DNA of 64,000 bases. Source: Ureibacillus chungkukjangi. Lineage in GTDB: Bacteria; Bacillota; Bacilli; Bacillales_A; Planococcaceae. Shown here one piece after another: positions 9,421-18,552 of the stretch. Where the stretch lies: positions 53,484-117,483 of the forward strand of contig NZ_QJTJ01000009.1 in the NCBI RefSeq assembly GCF_003217295.1, read 5' to 3'. A model generated the notes under the pieces. That model was not told where the DNA came from, ran no database searches, and saw nothing but the letters and a program-made list of their open reading frames with translations. How positions within the stretch are numbered: the stretch's first letter is position 1; each line of letters starts with the position of its first letter. The position numbers and the translations under genes were made by a program.

Positions 9421-9612
9421 ATGAAAATAGCAGAGGTTGGAAATATTGTCGAGTTTAAAGAAGGTTTACAAGGTGTCGTAGAAAAGGTAAACGAAAACTC
9501 TGTGATTGTAGACTTAACGATTATGGATAATTTTCATGATCTAGATATGGAAGAAAAAACAGTTGTAAATCACAAACGCTATAAGATTTTAAATCATCCA
9601 AAGGAACATTAA
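9421..9612 (+). CDS. ykvS: YkvS family protein (DUF2187)
   Basis: A 63-residue protein matching the DUF2187 family, of which B. subtilis YkvS is the type member. The pattern MKIAEVGNIVEFKEGLQG followed by VVEKVNENSVIVDLTIMDNF and a KTVVNHK segment fits a small KOW/SH3-like beta barrel. Function is unknown. The frame is open upstream to 9379, but the ATG at 9421 has AAGGAG at the right distance and matches the family's start, so it is preferred. Its position near ykwC-, mhqR- and ktrD-like genes agrees with B. subtilis gene order. Confidence 0.85.
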   Translation: MKIAEVGNIVEFKEGLQGVVEKVNENSVIVDLTIMDNFHDLDMEEKTVVNHKRYKILNHPKEH

Positions 9613-9777
9613 TTCTACTAATATGGTACTAGCCTTTAAAGTACCTAGAATTCACCCGAGGTCACCTCGTTTAGTTCTCACCTAAAATTAATCACCTCTG
9701 GTAGAGGCTTTAACTTCACTACATTAGAGAAGTTAAAACAAATTCCAAAAAAGTTCAACACATTAATACAAATAAAT

Positions 9778-9826
9778 AAAAATCTCCTTTTCATTTGCTA
9801 ATAGATGATAGGAGATTTTTTTTTTG
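9778..9826 (+). terminator. intrinsic terminator between ykvS and the CPBP gene
   Basis: AAAAATCTCCT (9778-9788) pairs with AGGAGATTTTT (9810-9820) and is followed by a run of T on the plus strand. The longer open frame of the next gene begins inside this hairpin, which argues for its downstream start. Confidence 0.8.
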
Positions 9827-9855
9827 ATAATATGATAAGAAGGAGGTCATTAATA

Positions 9856-10467
9856 ATGGAAAAATCTAAACAATTTGTCGGGCTCCTTCTCTCTTTAATA
9901 TTCATTTATGTAATGCTGTATATTACTTTTAAAGAAGTTAATATCTTTTGGTACCTATACACCTTTACACTTCTGGTAGGAATAGCGATAGCCATTGTCT
10001 ACGGGAAATTCATGGATGAAGTATCCACATGGCAATACATTATCTATGGTATTGGTTATGGGACAATCCTTTACGGAATTGTGCGACTAGGCTACTTGCT
10101 GATTACAAAGGTTGATAGTGGCGCCCAAATCGCAATAACAAGATTTCTAGAAGCCTATGGACCAGCTAATATTGGGCATTTTTTATTGCTAGTTTTCATC
10201 ATCGTCTTAGGTGAGGAATTATTCTGGCGTGGTTATGTACAACAATATTTAAAAAAGTGGGTATCATCTAGTATGGCGGTTATTATTACTAGCGTCCTTT
10301 TTGCACTATCTGTGGCTATTAGTGGATTCTGGCTAGGTGTTGTTGCAGCCTTTGTTGCAGGACTGATTTGGGGATTCCTATATGAGTGGAAGAAAAGCTT
10401 GCCACTTATTATTGTCTCACACGAAGTATTTATTTTACTTCTATTCATGATTTTACCTTTACATTAA
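9856..10467 (+). CDS. CPBP-family (CaaX protease / Abi-like) membrane protein, degenerate motifs
   Basis: The ATG at 9856, with AGGAGG 10 bases upstream, gives a 203-residue protein with about six membrane helices. Residues EELFWRGY (about 122-129) match CPBP motif 1 (EExxxR), which supplies the glutamate active site of type II CAAX-prenyl-like proteases. Motif 2 normally has a His in FxxxH, but here the matching stretch is FALSVAIS, without His. The third motif keeps a His (SHEVF) but lacks the usual Asn. The protein may therefore be an inactive or altered relative. Bacterial CPBP proteins are involved in bacteriocin self-immunity or envelope functions; its target here is unknown. Confidence 0.75.
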   Translation: MEKSKQFVGLLLSLIFIYVMLYITFKEVNIFWYLYTFTLLVGIAIAIVYGKFMDEVSTWQYIIYGIGYGTILYGIVRLGYLLITKVDSGAQIAITRFLEAYGPANIGHFLLLVFIIVLGEELFWRGYVQQYLKKWVSSSMAVIITSVLFALSVAISGFWLGVVAAFVAGLIWGFLYEWKKSLPLIIVSHEVFILLLFMILPLH

Positions 10468-10546
10468 GCTTTAGGTAAAAATTGAATTAAATGTGAAACC
10501 TTTTATAAGATAAAACGTTCTATATAATAATTAAGGGGGCTAAAAA

Positions 10547-11212
10547 ATGTCAAAAACTATTAAATTAATCATAACACTATCATTATCAATTGCCGTTTTA
10601 GCTGCATGTAACACAGCCGAAGAATCTACAACTACCGAGTCTGAAAAAGAAAATGTAACAGCAACAACTGAATCAAAAGAGGTCAATGAATCGGTTGAGA
10701 CAGAAGATACTAAAGCAGAGGATGCACAAAAAGAAGAAGATACTGCTGCTGAAGAAACACAATCTACTCTAACTTTTTACTCTAAAGGGGAAAGTAAAAC
10801 TGAAGAGGTTACTGAAATTTCAGGTGAACGTTATACACTGCAAGCAATCCCAGGCTTCAGTTTAACGCCAGAAGAGCCTGGTAAAGACATGTTAATATAT
10901 GACCAAGACGATACAGTCTCAATGCGAATTGAGGCCTTAACAACAAGTGCTACAACCTTTGATGACTTAGTAGCAAATACAGAACAAACAATGGCTGCTA
11001 TAAGTGAAGACTACAAACCTTATGATATTTCAGCATTTGTCGAAGGTCAAAATTTATCTAACTCAACTGCTTATGTTGCAAATTTTGACACTGAAGAAGT
11101 AATAACTGTCGTATTCTTAAAAGCAGACAAATTAGTACGCTTAACAATCTACGATAATACAGAAGTTGATTTATCGGAAGCAATGATTAAAATGGGCTTA
11201 ACAATTAAATAA
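10547..11212 (+). CDS. putative lipoprotein with acidic Thr/Glu-rich linker
   Basis: A 221-residue protein with a lipoprotein signal peptide: positive N-terminus, hydrophobic core and lipobox LAAC with the modified Cys at residue 21. A low-complexity linker rich in Glu, Thr and Ser (about residues 22-72) follows, then a domain of about 145 residues (LTFYSKGESKTEEVTEI onward) that I cannot assign. It would be anchored on the outer face of the membrane. AAGGGGG lies ahead of the ATG at 10547. A shared bidirectional terminator follows. Neighbours give no clear hint of function. Confidence 0.75.
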   Translation: MSKTIKLIITLSLSIAVLAACNTAEESTTTESEKENVTATTESKEVNESVETEDTKAEDAQKEEDTAAEETQSTLTFYSKGESKTEEVTEISGERYTLQAIPGFSLTPEEPGKDMLIYDQDDTVSMRIEALTTSATTFDDLVANTEQTMAAISEDYKPYDISAFVEGQNLSNSTAYVANFDTEEVITVVFLKADKLVRLTIYDNTEVDLSEAMIKMGLTIK

Positions 11213-11235
11213 TCTTACATGTGAATGTTAGAAAT

Positions 11236-11277
11236 ACTAAAGGAGTTGCCTCATAAATAGAGACAACTCCTTTTAGT
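11236..11277. terminator. bidirectional terminator between lipoprotein gene and mhqR-like gene
   Basis: Imperfect 17-bp stem (11236-11252 with 11260-11277) with A-rich and T-rich flanks on both sides. It overlaps the last codons of the convergent MarR gene. Confidence 0.75.
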
Positions 11278-11719
11278 ATGACAAATCCTTTATTGATAGA
11301 CCTAATTTCTTTAACAGCTCAATCACAGTATCCTTTTCTTCAGAAGTTAAAACACTTAATAATTCATGTAAATTTTCTTCGTGCTCTGGAAATAACTTCT
11401 TCATGAATTCCGCACCTGATTCTGTTATCTCTGCAAATGTTACACGTCGATCTGAAGGACACGAAACTCGATCTAAATAACCTCTTTTTTCTAGCTTGTC
11501 AATCACATACGTAATAGAGCCGCTAGCAAGTAAGATTTTATTCCCAATTTGTTGCAGCGGTTGACGACCTTTATGATAAAGTAATTCTAATACCGCGAAT
11601 TCTGTTGGATTTAAACCGTGCTGTTGAAAAAATTGATTCGTCACTTCATTTATGGCCTTGTTCGCTCTCGACAAGACAATATACAATTTAAGCGATTGCT
11701 TAATTTCCTCAGAAGACAT
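11273..11719 (-). CDS. mhqR: MarR-family regulator, MhqR (YkvE)-like
   Basis: A 148-residue winged-helix regulator. The DNA-recognition region reads PLQQIGNKILLASGSITYVI (residues 67-86) and the wing DRVSCPSDRRVTFAEIT follows, with the conserved DxRR. Overall it resembles B. subtilis MhqR (YkvE), the repressor of quinone/diamide detoxification genes. The single Cys in the wing region is of note; quinone alkylation is not the established MhqR mechanism, so no claim is made. A palindrome just upstream of the start (11736-11762) could be an autoregulatory operator. It lies next to a histidine kinase gene, as mhqR lies next to kinD in B. subtilis. Assignment to MhqR rather than another MarR protein is by similarity from memory. 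Confidence 0.75.
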   Translation of the reverse strand: MSSEEIKQSLKLYIVLSRANKAINEVTNQFFQQHGLNPTEFAVLELLYHKGRQPLQQIGNKILLASGSITYVIDKLEKRGYLDRVSCPSDRRVTFAEITESGAEFMKKLFPEHEENLHELLSVLTSEEKDTVIELLKKLGLSIKDLSY

Positions 11720-11735
11720 GACAAAACACCCTTTT

Positions 11736-11762
11736 TATCATTATATATGAATTATAGCGATA
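11736..11762 (-). promoter_or_regulatory. candidate MarR-family operator
   Basis: An imperfect palindrome with 10-bp arms (TATCGCTATA and TATAATGATA on the minus strand, 8 of 10 positions symmetric) around a 7-bp centre, ending 17 bases before the MarR start codon. Position suggests autorepression. Confidence 0.45.
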
Positions 11763-11801
11763 AAAAGAAACTTTTGTCAAAATACTCATCTCTATTTTTC
11801 T

Positions 11802-13259
11802 TTAAACTACAGGTAAACGGTTAAAAGAATCATGGCTCATCCACATTTCAATTAAGTTATCATCCTCATGTCTTAAATACTGACGTTCAGATATAGGTAA
11901 TGAAATTTTAAATGTTGTCCCTATGCCAATATTACTTTCAACACTGATAGTGCCATTATGCTCTTCAATAACTTTTTTGACTAATGCTAGTCCTAATCCA
12001 GTTCCCGTTGCTTTCGTTGTAAAAAACGGCGTAAATAACTGATCCATTTCAGCGTCTGATAATCCTGTTCCCTCATCAATGACAGAAACCTCTACTCCTC
12101 CGTCATGATTTTCCAGCTTAATAACAACAACCCCACCACTACACATTACCTCAATTGCATTTTTTACTAGGTTAATAAGCATTTGCTTCAACCGATTATG
12201 ATTACCCATTATGCTAATTGGACAGTAATTGGAATCATCCATTTTCAGCATGACATTGTACTGAATAGCATGCGGAATCATTAATTCTATCACTTCCTTT
12301 ACCACATGAGTAATAGAAGTCTCCTCATAGCTTCGTTGTTTAGGCTTAGACAAATATAACAGATCCGTTAGTATTGACTCCATTCGCTGTAACTCTGAAT
12401 CCATAACAGATAAATAATTTTGATGATCTTCATTTGAGTTTAGTCTTAGCAAATCAACAAATCCCTTTAATGAAGTCATTGGATTACGAATTTCATGAGC
12501 AATACTTGCTGCCATTTGGCCAATAGAGTTTAAAGTTTGCTGCTGTTCAACCTGTTGCTTTAATAATATTTTCTCTGTTTCATCAGTAATTGTTGTAACA
12601 ATCATATTCATATTATAGTTGAATTTACTTTCCATTTTATAATAGGAAGGCTTTCCAATATCACTCGAAACATTTATAGTAGCTCGTCCACCATTCATTA
12701 GATTTGCAAAATATTGTAGTTTACTATATTCGTAATCCGAAAGTGTTTCGAATATCACTTCATGCTGCTTCTTGATAATCTGACTTTTTTCGCATTGCAT
12801 ACATTGTAATGCTTGACTATTTAAATCCACAATTTCCCCATTTAAATCAGTCAGAATAATACCATGCGAAATGTCATTAAACATAGAGTAGATGTCAATA
12901 CTGTTGCTTTCATTAATTGAGCTAGCTTCAGACTTTGGAGAAATTCTTACAAATATAAGATCCTTCTTTTCATGAAAATATCCCATCATGCGAAATTCCT
13001 TATACTTTCCCTCATCAATTTTAAGATTCAGATTGCAAAATCCACCAAGAGTGCTTTGAATTTTCTTTAAATAATTATTCCATTTACTTTTAGATGACTC
13101 GTCCATCTCTAATAGACTTCTTGATGATTGATCTATATTTAGCATTTGCGCTGCATAGTCATTAATTGACTCAATTTGACAGGAAGTATTCAATATTAGT
13201 ACTGGATCTTTAACGGTTTGAAACAATTTCCTAAAAATAGGTCTGACAGTTTTCACCAT
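11802..13259 (-). CDS. soluble PAS-domain sensor histidine kinase (sporulation-kinase type)
   Basis: From the ATG at 13259 (GGTGAG upstream) this encodes 485 residues. Two PAS-like domains (about 10-105 and 120-230) precede a HisKA dimerisation domain with the H-box IAHEIRNP, His255, and a HATPase domain with N-box NLVKNAIEV, G1 DEGTGLSD and G2 GTGLGLALVKK. No transmembrane helix is seen, so it should be cytosolic. The H-box and PAS arrangement resemble the Spo0A phosphorelay kinases of Bacillus. Its place beside the mhqR-like gene equals that of kinD in B. subtilis, but KinD is membrane-bound with an extracellular sensor, so this is a different architecture. No response regulator is adjacent, as expected for an orphan phosphorelay kinase. 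Confidence 0.85.
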   Translation of the reverse strand: MVKTVRPIFRKLFQTVKDPVLILNTSCQIESINDYAAQMLNIDQSSRSLLEMDESSKSKWNNYLKKIQSTLGGFCNLNLKIDEGKYKEFRMMGYFHEKKDLIFVRISPKSEASSINESNSIDIYSMFNDISHGIILTDLNGEIVDLNSQALQCMQCEKSQIIKKQHEVIFETLSDYEYSKLQYFANLMNGGRATINVSSDIGKPSYYKMESKFNYNMNMIVTTITDETEKILLKQQVEQQQTLNSIGQMAASIAHEIRNPMTSLKGFVDLLRLNSNEDHQNYLSVMDSELQRMESILTDLLYLSKPKQRSYEETSITHVVKEVIELMIPHAIQYNVMLKMDDSNYCPISIMGNHNRLKQMLINLVKNAIEVMCSGGVVVIKLENHDGGVEVSVIDEGTGLSDAEMDQLFTPFFTTKATGTGLGLALVKKVIEEHNGTISVESNIGIGTTFKISLPISERQYLRHEDDNLIEMWMSHDSFNRLPVV

Positions 13260-13793
13260 TTCACTCTCACCAATCCTTTCCTTCTGGAAAAAATACTCTC
13301 TTCCACGCAATTCTCTTACTTTTATTCTATTAATAAATTGGTTAATTTATGACTTTGTAAATTAAATTATACTAAATATTCAAACTATATCTTTTAATAC
13401 AAATTATTCCATAGATTTTTTTTTTAATAAAATGGGACAAAAACATTATTTATAAGGCATACAATCTATTTAAGTAACATTTTTATGATTATTTTTGTAT
13501 TTTTATACTACCGTCATGCTAATAGATGTAAGACCTTTGACCTTTTATTTTTTCGACAAATTCCAAAATTAAAATTCGTTAGTCCTATTGAAATCCAATT
13601 TTCCTAAAAAACTTCTCTTGATTACAATATTTAATAATTAAATTAATTATTTAGAATTACATTATCTTGAAGTTAATCTTAATTTAACTAATAAAACCAA
13701 AAATTGCACGTTAAATATCTGTAAATTCTAATAATTTAATATTTGTAACATTACAAAACTCAAATTTCCGCAAAGAGCTACTGGCGATAAATG
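13260..13793. other. AT-rich intergenic region upstream of the kinase gene
   Basis: No ORF with a ribosome site is found. It holds a TGTCGAA heptamer on the minus strand (13552-13558), a possible Spo0A box 290 bases from the kinase start. Otherwise it is AT-rich without strong hairpins until the ktrD terminator. Confidence 0.4.
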
Positions 13794-13827
13794 ACAAAAA
13801 GGGTCTCATATTATAATGAGACCCCTT
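13794..13827 (-). terminator. intrinsic terminator after ktrD
   Basis: Minus-strand stem AAGGGGTCTCAT (13816-13827) with ATGAGACCCTT (13799-13809), then TTTTTG. Confidence 0.85.
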
Positions 13828-13833
13828 AAAAAA

Positions 13834-15183
13834 TCAACCGATTATAACCCGTTCCTTTGGATAGCGATAAGGCGGTTTATCGACTCTACCTCCGAGTGTA
13901 TATAAGAATGAAATTAATCCAACACGACCGATAAACATCAAAATCATAATGACGAATTTGCCTTCAGTCGACAAATGCTCGGTAATTCCTAGAGACATAC
14001 CTGCTGTTCCGAAGGCAGATGTGATTTCGAATATAATTTGTGTAGTAGAAGCAGCCGGCTCCGTTATTAGTAAAATCATTGTCGAAATCATGACCATAAA
14101 GAAAGCAAGCATAATGACAACATAGGACTTGAAAATATCAATTAAATAAATTTCACGACCGTATAATTGTATCTCTGTTCGCCCATTTGCAAAGTTATAT
14201 AAAAACAGGATAGCAAGTGCAAAGGTCGTTGTCCGAATTCCTCCACCTACTGAGCTTGGTGAAGCACCTATAAACATTAAAAAGCTTAAGAAAATGTCAG
14301 TAGCTTCACTAAACAAAGTTACATCAAATGTTACTAACCCACCCGAACGTGCTGAAATCGAGTGAAACATTGATGTAAACAGCTTTTCATGCCATGGCAT
14401 GCCACGAAAAGAGTGAAAGGTTTCTATCAGTAAAATAACTAAAGTACCTACAACAAATAATAGACCATAGGTAACCGTTGTTATTTTTGTGAATAAGCTA
14501 AAACGAAATGATGGATTTTTACGGAACATATAATTTTTCACTTCAATTAACACCGGGAACCCAATCGCACCTAGCACGATTAAAATCATTGTGATGAATT
14601 GAACAAAATAATCCTTGTGATAGGGTATTAAGCTATCGCCTGTAATGCTAAATCCTCCATTTGTCGTTGCCGAGATGGCAGCGAAAACGCCATGTTTAAA
14701 TGCTTGTTCCCATGTATCAAAGTATTGAAGAAAATGCATTGATAAAATAAGTGCACCAACCGCTTCAATGATAAAGAGTATTTTTACGATTTCCCTTAAT
14801 AAATGAACTACACCAGACAAATTGTATTGGTTATGGTCAATCATAATTAGCTGTCTTTCACGCATTCCGATTCTTTTCCCCATAATAATCCAAATAAAAG
14901 TCCCTAATGACATGATTCCTATTGCCCCTAATTGCAATATTACGAGCAATACAATCATTCCAAATGATGTAAGAGCTTCAGATAGATCAAATACTGTTAA
15001 GCCTGTAACACTTACAGCACTTACAGCAGTGAATAACGTATCGATTAAAGATATATCAACGCCATCCTTATATACACCAGGAATTCTTAATAAAAGGAAG
15101 GAAGTAGCTATTGCTATAAAATAATAGCTAACAAGTATTTGAAATGGTGTTATGACTCTAGTTTTTTTAGGATGCTGGGCCAT
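13834..15183 (-). CDS. ktrD: Ktr-type potassium transporter, membrane subunit (KtrD/KtrB)
   Basis: A 449-residue member of the Trk/Ktr/HKT family, which moves K+ (with Na+) through four repeats of a membrane-pore-membrane fold. The four filter segments can be read in order: SVTGLTVFD (about 58-66), SATTNGGFSI (about 170-179), SARSGGLVT (about 280-288) and FGTAGMSLG (about 394-402). Its length equals that of B. subtilis KtrD, which also lies apart from its regulatory subunit ktrC, whereas ktrB is paired with ktrA. No ktrA/ktrC RCK gene is in the window, so KtrD is favoured. The start is ATG at 15183. No c-di-AMP riboswitch is visible upstream. Confidence 0.85.
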   Translation of the reverse strand: MAQHPKKTRVITPFQILVSYYFIAIATSFLLLRIPGVYKDGVDISLIDTLFTAVSAVSVTGLTVFDLSEALTSFGMIVLLVILQLGAIGIMSLGTFIWIIMGKRIGMRERQLIMIDHNQYNLSGVVHLLREIVKILFIIEAVGALILSMHFLQYFDTWEQAFKHGVFAAISATTNGGFSITGDSLIPYHKDYFVQFITMILIVLGAIGFPVLIEVKNYMFRKNPSFRFSLFTKITTVTYGLLFVVGTLVILLIETFHSFRGMPWHEKLFTSMFHSISARSGGLVTFDVTLFSEATDIFLSFLMFIGASPSSVGGGIRTTTFALAILFLYNFANGRTEIQLYGREIYLIDIFKSYVVIMLAFFMVMISTMILLITEPAASTTQIIFEITSAFGTAGMSLGITEHLSTEGKFVIMILMFIGRVGLISFLYTLGGRVDKPPYRYPKERVIIG

Positions 15184-15417
15184 ATAATTCGCCTCTTTTA
15201 CTTATCGTTCTAGTTCTACAAGTATAATGGAAAATTCATCTAAAGTGAACCTTCAATCAGTGAGTTTCATTGAGATAGAATATTATGTATTAAAGTTACC
15301 GACATCACAGTTTCTTCAAATAACATTCCTCAAGACTAGTTTGTGATGAATATGGTAAATTAATTCGAAATATAAAAGAAAGAGGAACAGTTTACACTGT
15401 TCCCCATTTCTATAGGT

Positions 15418-16191
15418 TTATTCCTGTGTAGTTTGTTTTTTCTTTTTCGAAACTCCAAGGAACCATCCACCAAGAGCAATAGCTAGTAATACAACCCAGA
15501 AAATTGCTTTCCATGTTGTAGAATGCGCAAAGTCATGTGGTAAAATTCCTACACCATCATGCGATAATGTTAGGATTGCTAATTTCACACCTACCCAACC
15601 AACGATTAAAAATGCGGCTGTTTCTAAATCAGGGTAATCGTGCAGTACTTTAACAAACCATTGTGCTGCGAAACGCATAAGTATTAAACCAACAATACCA
15701 CCAAAGAACATAACTCCGAATTGTCCGGCATTAATACCACCAATATCGAAATTACCTACTTCAGGTAATGTAACCGCAATAGCAACAGCAGCCAGCATAG
15801 AATCTACTGCAAAGGCAATGTCTGCCATCTCAACTTTAGCAACAGTTGCCCAGAAGCCCTTACCTTTTTTCGTATGTTCTTCAACACCATCATCTTCTTC
15901 ATCATCCTGCTTAAATTTCTGGTCGTAAATATTCTTAATCGAGATGAATAAAAGATAGGCTGCCCCAATCGCTTGAATTTGCCAATAGTTTACTAAAACC
16001 GTGATTAGGAACAGTGCTGCAAAACGGAAAACAAATGCCCCTAATAATCCATAAAATAAAGCCTTTTTCTGTTGATCTTTAGGTAAATGCTTTACCATTA
16101 CTGCCATAACAACGGCATTATCAGCAGCCAATAATCCTTCTAATACGATAAGTACAAGTAATACCCATGCATATTCCAAAAATATTTCCAC
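15418..16191 (-). CDS. meeY: TerC-family manganese exporter (YkoY/MeeY-like)
   Basis: A 257-residue integral membrane protein with about seven helices. The family motifs LEGLLAADNAVVMAVMVKH (residues 17-35) and EMADIAFAVDSMLAAVAIAV (about 120-139) carry the conserved Glu/Asp residues thought to bind metal. The middle loop (about 90-112) is strongly acidic and lysine-rich. TerC proteins YkoY and YceF of B. subtilis export Mn2+ and supply metal to secreted enzymes. The assignment here is strengthened by a yybP-ykoY manganese riboswitch in the 5' leader (16353-16527), so expression should rise when Mn2+ is high. The ATG at 16191 is preceded by AAGGAGGAAG. It is transcribed alone. Confidence 0.9.
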   Translation of the reverse strand: MEIFLEYAWVLLVLIVLEGLLAADNAVVMAVMVKHLPKDQQKKALFYGLLGAFVFRFAALFLITVLVNYWQIQAIGAAYLLFISIKNIYDQKFKQDDEEDDGVEEHTKKGKGFWATVAKVEMADIAFAVDSMLAAVAIAVTLPEVGNFDIGGINAGQFGVMFFGGIVGLILMRFAAQWFVKVLHDYPDLETAAFLIVGWVGVKLAILTLSHDGVGILPHDFAHSTTWKAIFWVVLLAIALGGWFLGVSKKKKQTTQE

Positions 16192-16352
16192 TACATCTTC
16201 CTCCTTACCATTTGTTTACCCACATGAAGGGATTTTTATTAGAAAATTTCGCTTATCCTTCTGACTTTCAAATAAGCAAAATTTTTGTTCCAGCAGTTAT
16301 AGTTTCTAACTGCAGGTAAATAAATTCACTGAAATAACCATTTTTTAGACAA

Positions 16353-16391
16353 AAGAAAAAGACCCATGCCTAATAAATAGGCAAAGGTCTT
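16353..16391 (-). terminator. riboswitch-controlled terminator (expression platform)
   Basis: Stem AAGACCTTTGCCTA / TAGGCATGGGTCTT on the minus strand, followed by TTTTCTTTT. Its 5' arm contains CCTTTG, which also forms the 3' half of aptamer helix P1, so the two structures exclude each other. Confidence 0.85.
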
Positions 16392-16527
16392 GCTAAGCAA
16401 TTTTAGTGATTCCAAAAATAAGCTTTTGAAATCAAATAATCAAATGCTTTCACACCCGATGGTTCCCACCATGTAATGACGAATGTGAAGTAAGTATTTT
16501 TCAATACTTATAAGCTACTCCCCTTTG
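16382..16527 (-). ncRNA. yybP-ykoY manganese riboswitch
   Basis: The leader has the class hallmarks on the minus strand: CAAAGGGGAGTAGC at its 5' end (16527 downward), an internal CGTCA, a hairpin ending in CATCGGG, and the 3' segment GCAAGACCTTTGCC. P1 forms between CAAAGG (16522-16527) and CCTTTG (16382-16387). Known behaviour of the class is that Mn2+ docks two helices, stabilises P1 and prevents the terminator, giving an ON switch. The downstream TerC-family gene is the classic target. Confidence 0.92.
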
Positions 16528-16654
16528 ACAATAGTCAAATGGTTATTCAGTTATTATTTAACTTAATTAAAACATATGCCTAGATTAAATGCAATTTATT
16601 TTTTTGAATTAAATGTAAATGTATTATTAAGTTGCTAACACGGTGGAAGCTGAT

Positions 16655-16682
16655 AAGAAAAAGAACGCCAAATATGGCGTTC
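16655..16682 (-). terminator. intrinsic terminator after prfC
   Basis: GAACGCCA-TAT-TTGGCGTTC stem (16663-16682) followed by TTTTTCTT on the minus strand. Confidence 0.85.
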
Positions 16683-16691
16683 AAGAAAATT

Positions 16692-18269
16692 CTATAATAA
16701 GCTATATAGCTTGATGTCTTCGTTTTTCTCTGAGAACCAGCGCATAGCGAATTCATTTTCGAATAAGAAAACAAGATTATCAAAGCGGTCTTTTACAAGC
16801 ATTGAACGAGCCGAATGCATTGATTCTTTTACATCCTCTTCGTTTTCAATCCAACGAGCAATTTTTGAACCAACTGGCTGCATTTGTACTTCTACATTAT
16901 ATTCGTTTTTCATACGATGCTCGAACACTTCAAATTGTAATTGTCCTACTGCACCAAGAATTACTTCTTCCGTATGAAGCGTTTTATAATATTGAATTGC
17001 TCCTTCTTGCACTAGCTGCAAAATCCCTTTATGGAATTGCTTTGACTTCATAACATTTTTCGCTGTAACACGGACAAATAGCTCTGGTGTAAATTGAGGT
17101 AGCTTCTCAAATTGGAATGTCTTCTTCCCACCAACTATAGTATCCCCTATCTGGTAAGTACCCGTGTCATATAACCCAATGATATCTCCAGCAACAGCCT
17201 CATCGACCGTTTCACGATCATCAGCTAAAAACTGCGTAGATTGAGTTACCTTAAAGGACTTGTTTGTTCGAGAAAGTGTAATATTCATTCCACGCTCAAA
17301 TTTACCTGACACAAGACGGACAAACGCAATTCTATCACGGTGAGCCGGGTTCATGTTTGCTTGAATTTTGAAGATGAAACCAGAAAGCTCATTATGATCT
17401 ACTGGGTCGATAAACTGCTCATCCTCTGTAATACGTGGTTGTGGAGCAGGTGCAAATTGTAAATATGTTTCAAGGAAAGTCTGCACTCCGAAATTAGTTA
17501 AAGCAGACCCGAAGAATACAGGAGTTAACTCCCCACGACGGATTTTTTCCTCTGAGAAATCATTGCCTGCCTCATTTAAAAGCATGATGTCATCCATTGC
17601 CTGAGAGTAGTAAGAAGTCACTTTCATCGGATGATCTACAGCCAGCTCTCCGTCTTCATCGATTGGCAGGAAGCGTTCTGATTCATCTGTACGGAATTGT
17701 TCGATTCTTTTGTTATAACGATCGTAAATTCCTAGAAATTCTTTCCCCATCCCGATAGGCCAATTCATTGGGTAAGCGTTGATTCCTAAAACTTCTTCTA
17801 GTTCTTCGATTAACTCAAGAGGCTCTTTCCCTTGACGGTCAAGCTTATTGATAAAAGTAAAAATTGGAATACCGCGTAGACGACAAACTTTAAATAGCTT
17901 TAATGTCTGTGCCTCAATCCCTTTTGCCGCATCGACAACCATGACAGCACTATCTACTGCCATTAGCGTACGGTAAGTATCCTCAGAGAAATCTTGGTGC
18001 CCAGGTGTATCTAAGATATTTACACGGTTACCAAGGTAGTCAAATTGCATAACTGAGGATGTTACAGAAATCCCACGTTGCTTCTCGATTTCCATCCAGT
18101 CAGAAGTTGCAAATTTACCTGTTTTTTTCCCTTTTACAGTACCAGCATCACGGATGGCACCACCGAATAATAATAATTTCTCTGTAATCGTTGTTTTACC
18201 AGCATCCGGGTGAGAGATGATGGCAAAGGTACGACGTGCTAATATGTCTTGCTCTAATTTTGAAGTCAT
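16692..18269 (-). CDS. prfC: peptide chain release factor 3 (RF3)
   Basis: A 525-residue translational GTPase, full length for RF3, which removes RF1/RF2 from the ribosome after peptide release. The GTPase motifs are clear: G1 SHPDAGKTT (residues 19-27), G2 [12 protein letters not shown]3 [16 protein letters not shown]4 NKLD. The segment just after G1 ([16 protein letters not shown]) is characteristic of RF3 rather than EF-G. Domains II and III follow, ending with the usual C-terminal LYSL-type tail. The ATG at 18269 has AAGGAG at good spacing. Monocistronic, with its own terminator at 16655-16682. Confidence 0.96.
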   Translation of the reverse strand: MTSKLEQDILARRTFAIISHPDAGKTTITEKLLLFGGAIRDAGTVKGKKTGKFATSDWMEIEKQRGISVTSSVMQFDYLGNRVNILDTPGHQDFSEDTYRTLMAVDSAVMVVDAAKGIEAQTLKLFKVCRLRGIPIFTFINKLDRQGKEPLELIEELEEVLGINAYPMNWPIGMGKEFLGIYDRYNKRIEQFRTDESERFLPIDEDGELAVDHPMKVTSYYSQAMDDIMLLNEAGNDFSEEKIRRGELTPVFFGSALTNFGVQTFLETYLQFAPAPQPRITEDEQFIDPVDHNELSGFIFKIQANMNPAHRDRIAFVRLVSGKFERGMNITLSRTNKSFKVTQSTQFLADDRETVDEAVAGDIIGLYDTGTYQIGDTIVGGKKTFQFEKLPQFTPELFVRVTAKNVMKSKQFHKGILQLVQEGAIQYYKTLHTEEVILGAVGQLQFEVFEHRMKNEYNVEVQMQPVGSKIARWIENEEDVKESMHSARSMLVKDRFDNLVFLFENEFAMRWFSEKNEDIKLYSLL

Positions 18270-18484
18270 TTTTGTTTCTCCTTTTTATATACCCTTGCTA
18301 ATGGAAACTTCGATTTCGTCTTATGAAAAGCGATTCGTTATTTTCCTTATACCGATTCAATTATAAGTACATATCAGTATAATAAAAGATTCTTCTTAAG
18401 TAGTACAACCATTTTTCTTTTGTCTACTATATATACTGGGAACAAATTCTATTATATATCCAGTTTCTTGGTTCATCGAGAAAA

Positions 18485-18525
18485 TTTTAATGGCTGTTCA
18501 ATAAGCTAGAGCTTACCGAACAGCC
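18485..18525 (-). terminator. terminator-like hairpin after murE
   Basis: On the minus strand GGCTGTTC...GAACAGCC with further AAGCT pairing inside (18492-18525), followed by ATTAAAATTTTC. The T-run is interrupted, so termination is likely but not certain. Confidence 0.6.
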
Positions 18526-18552
18526 GTAAAACAGCTTCATCCTGGATAAGTT

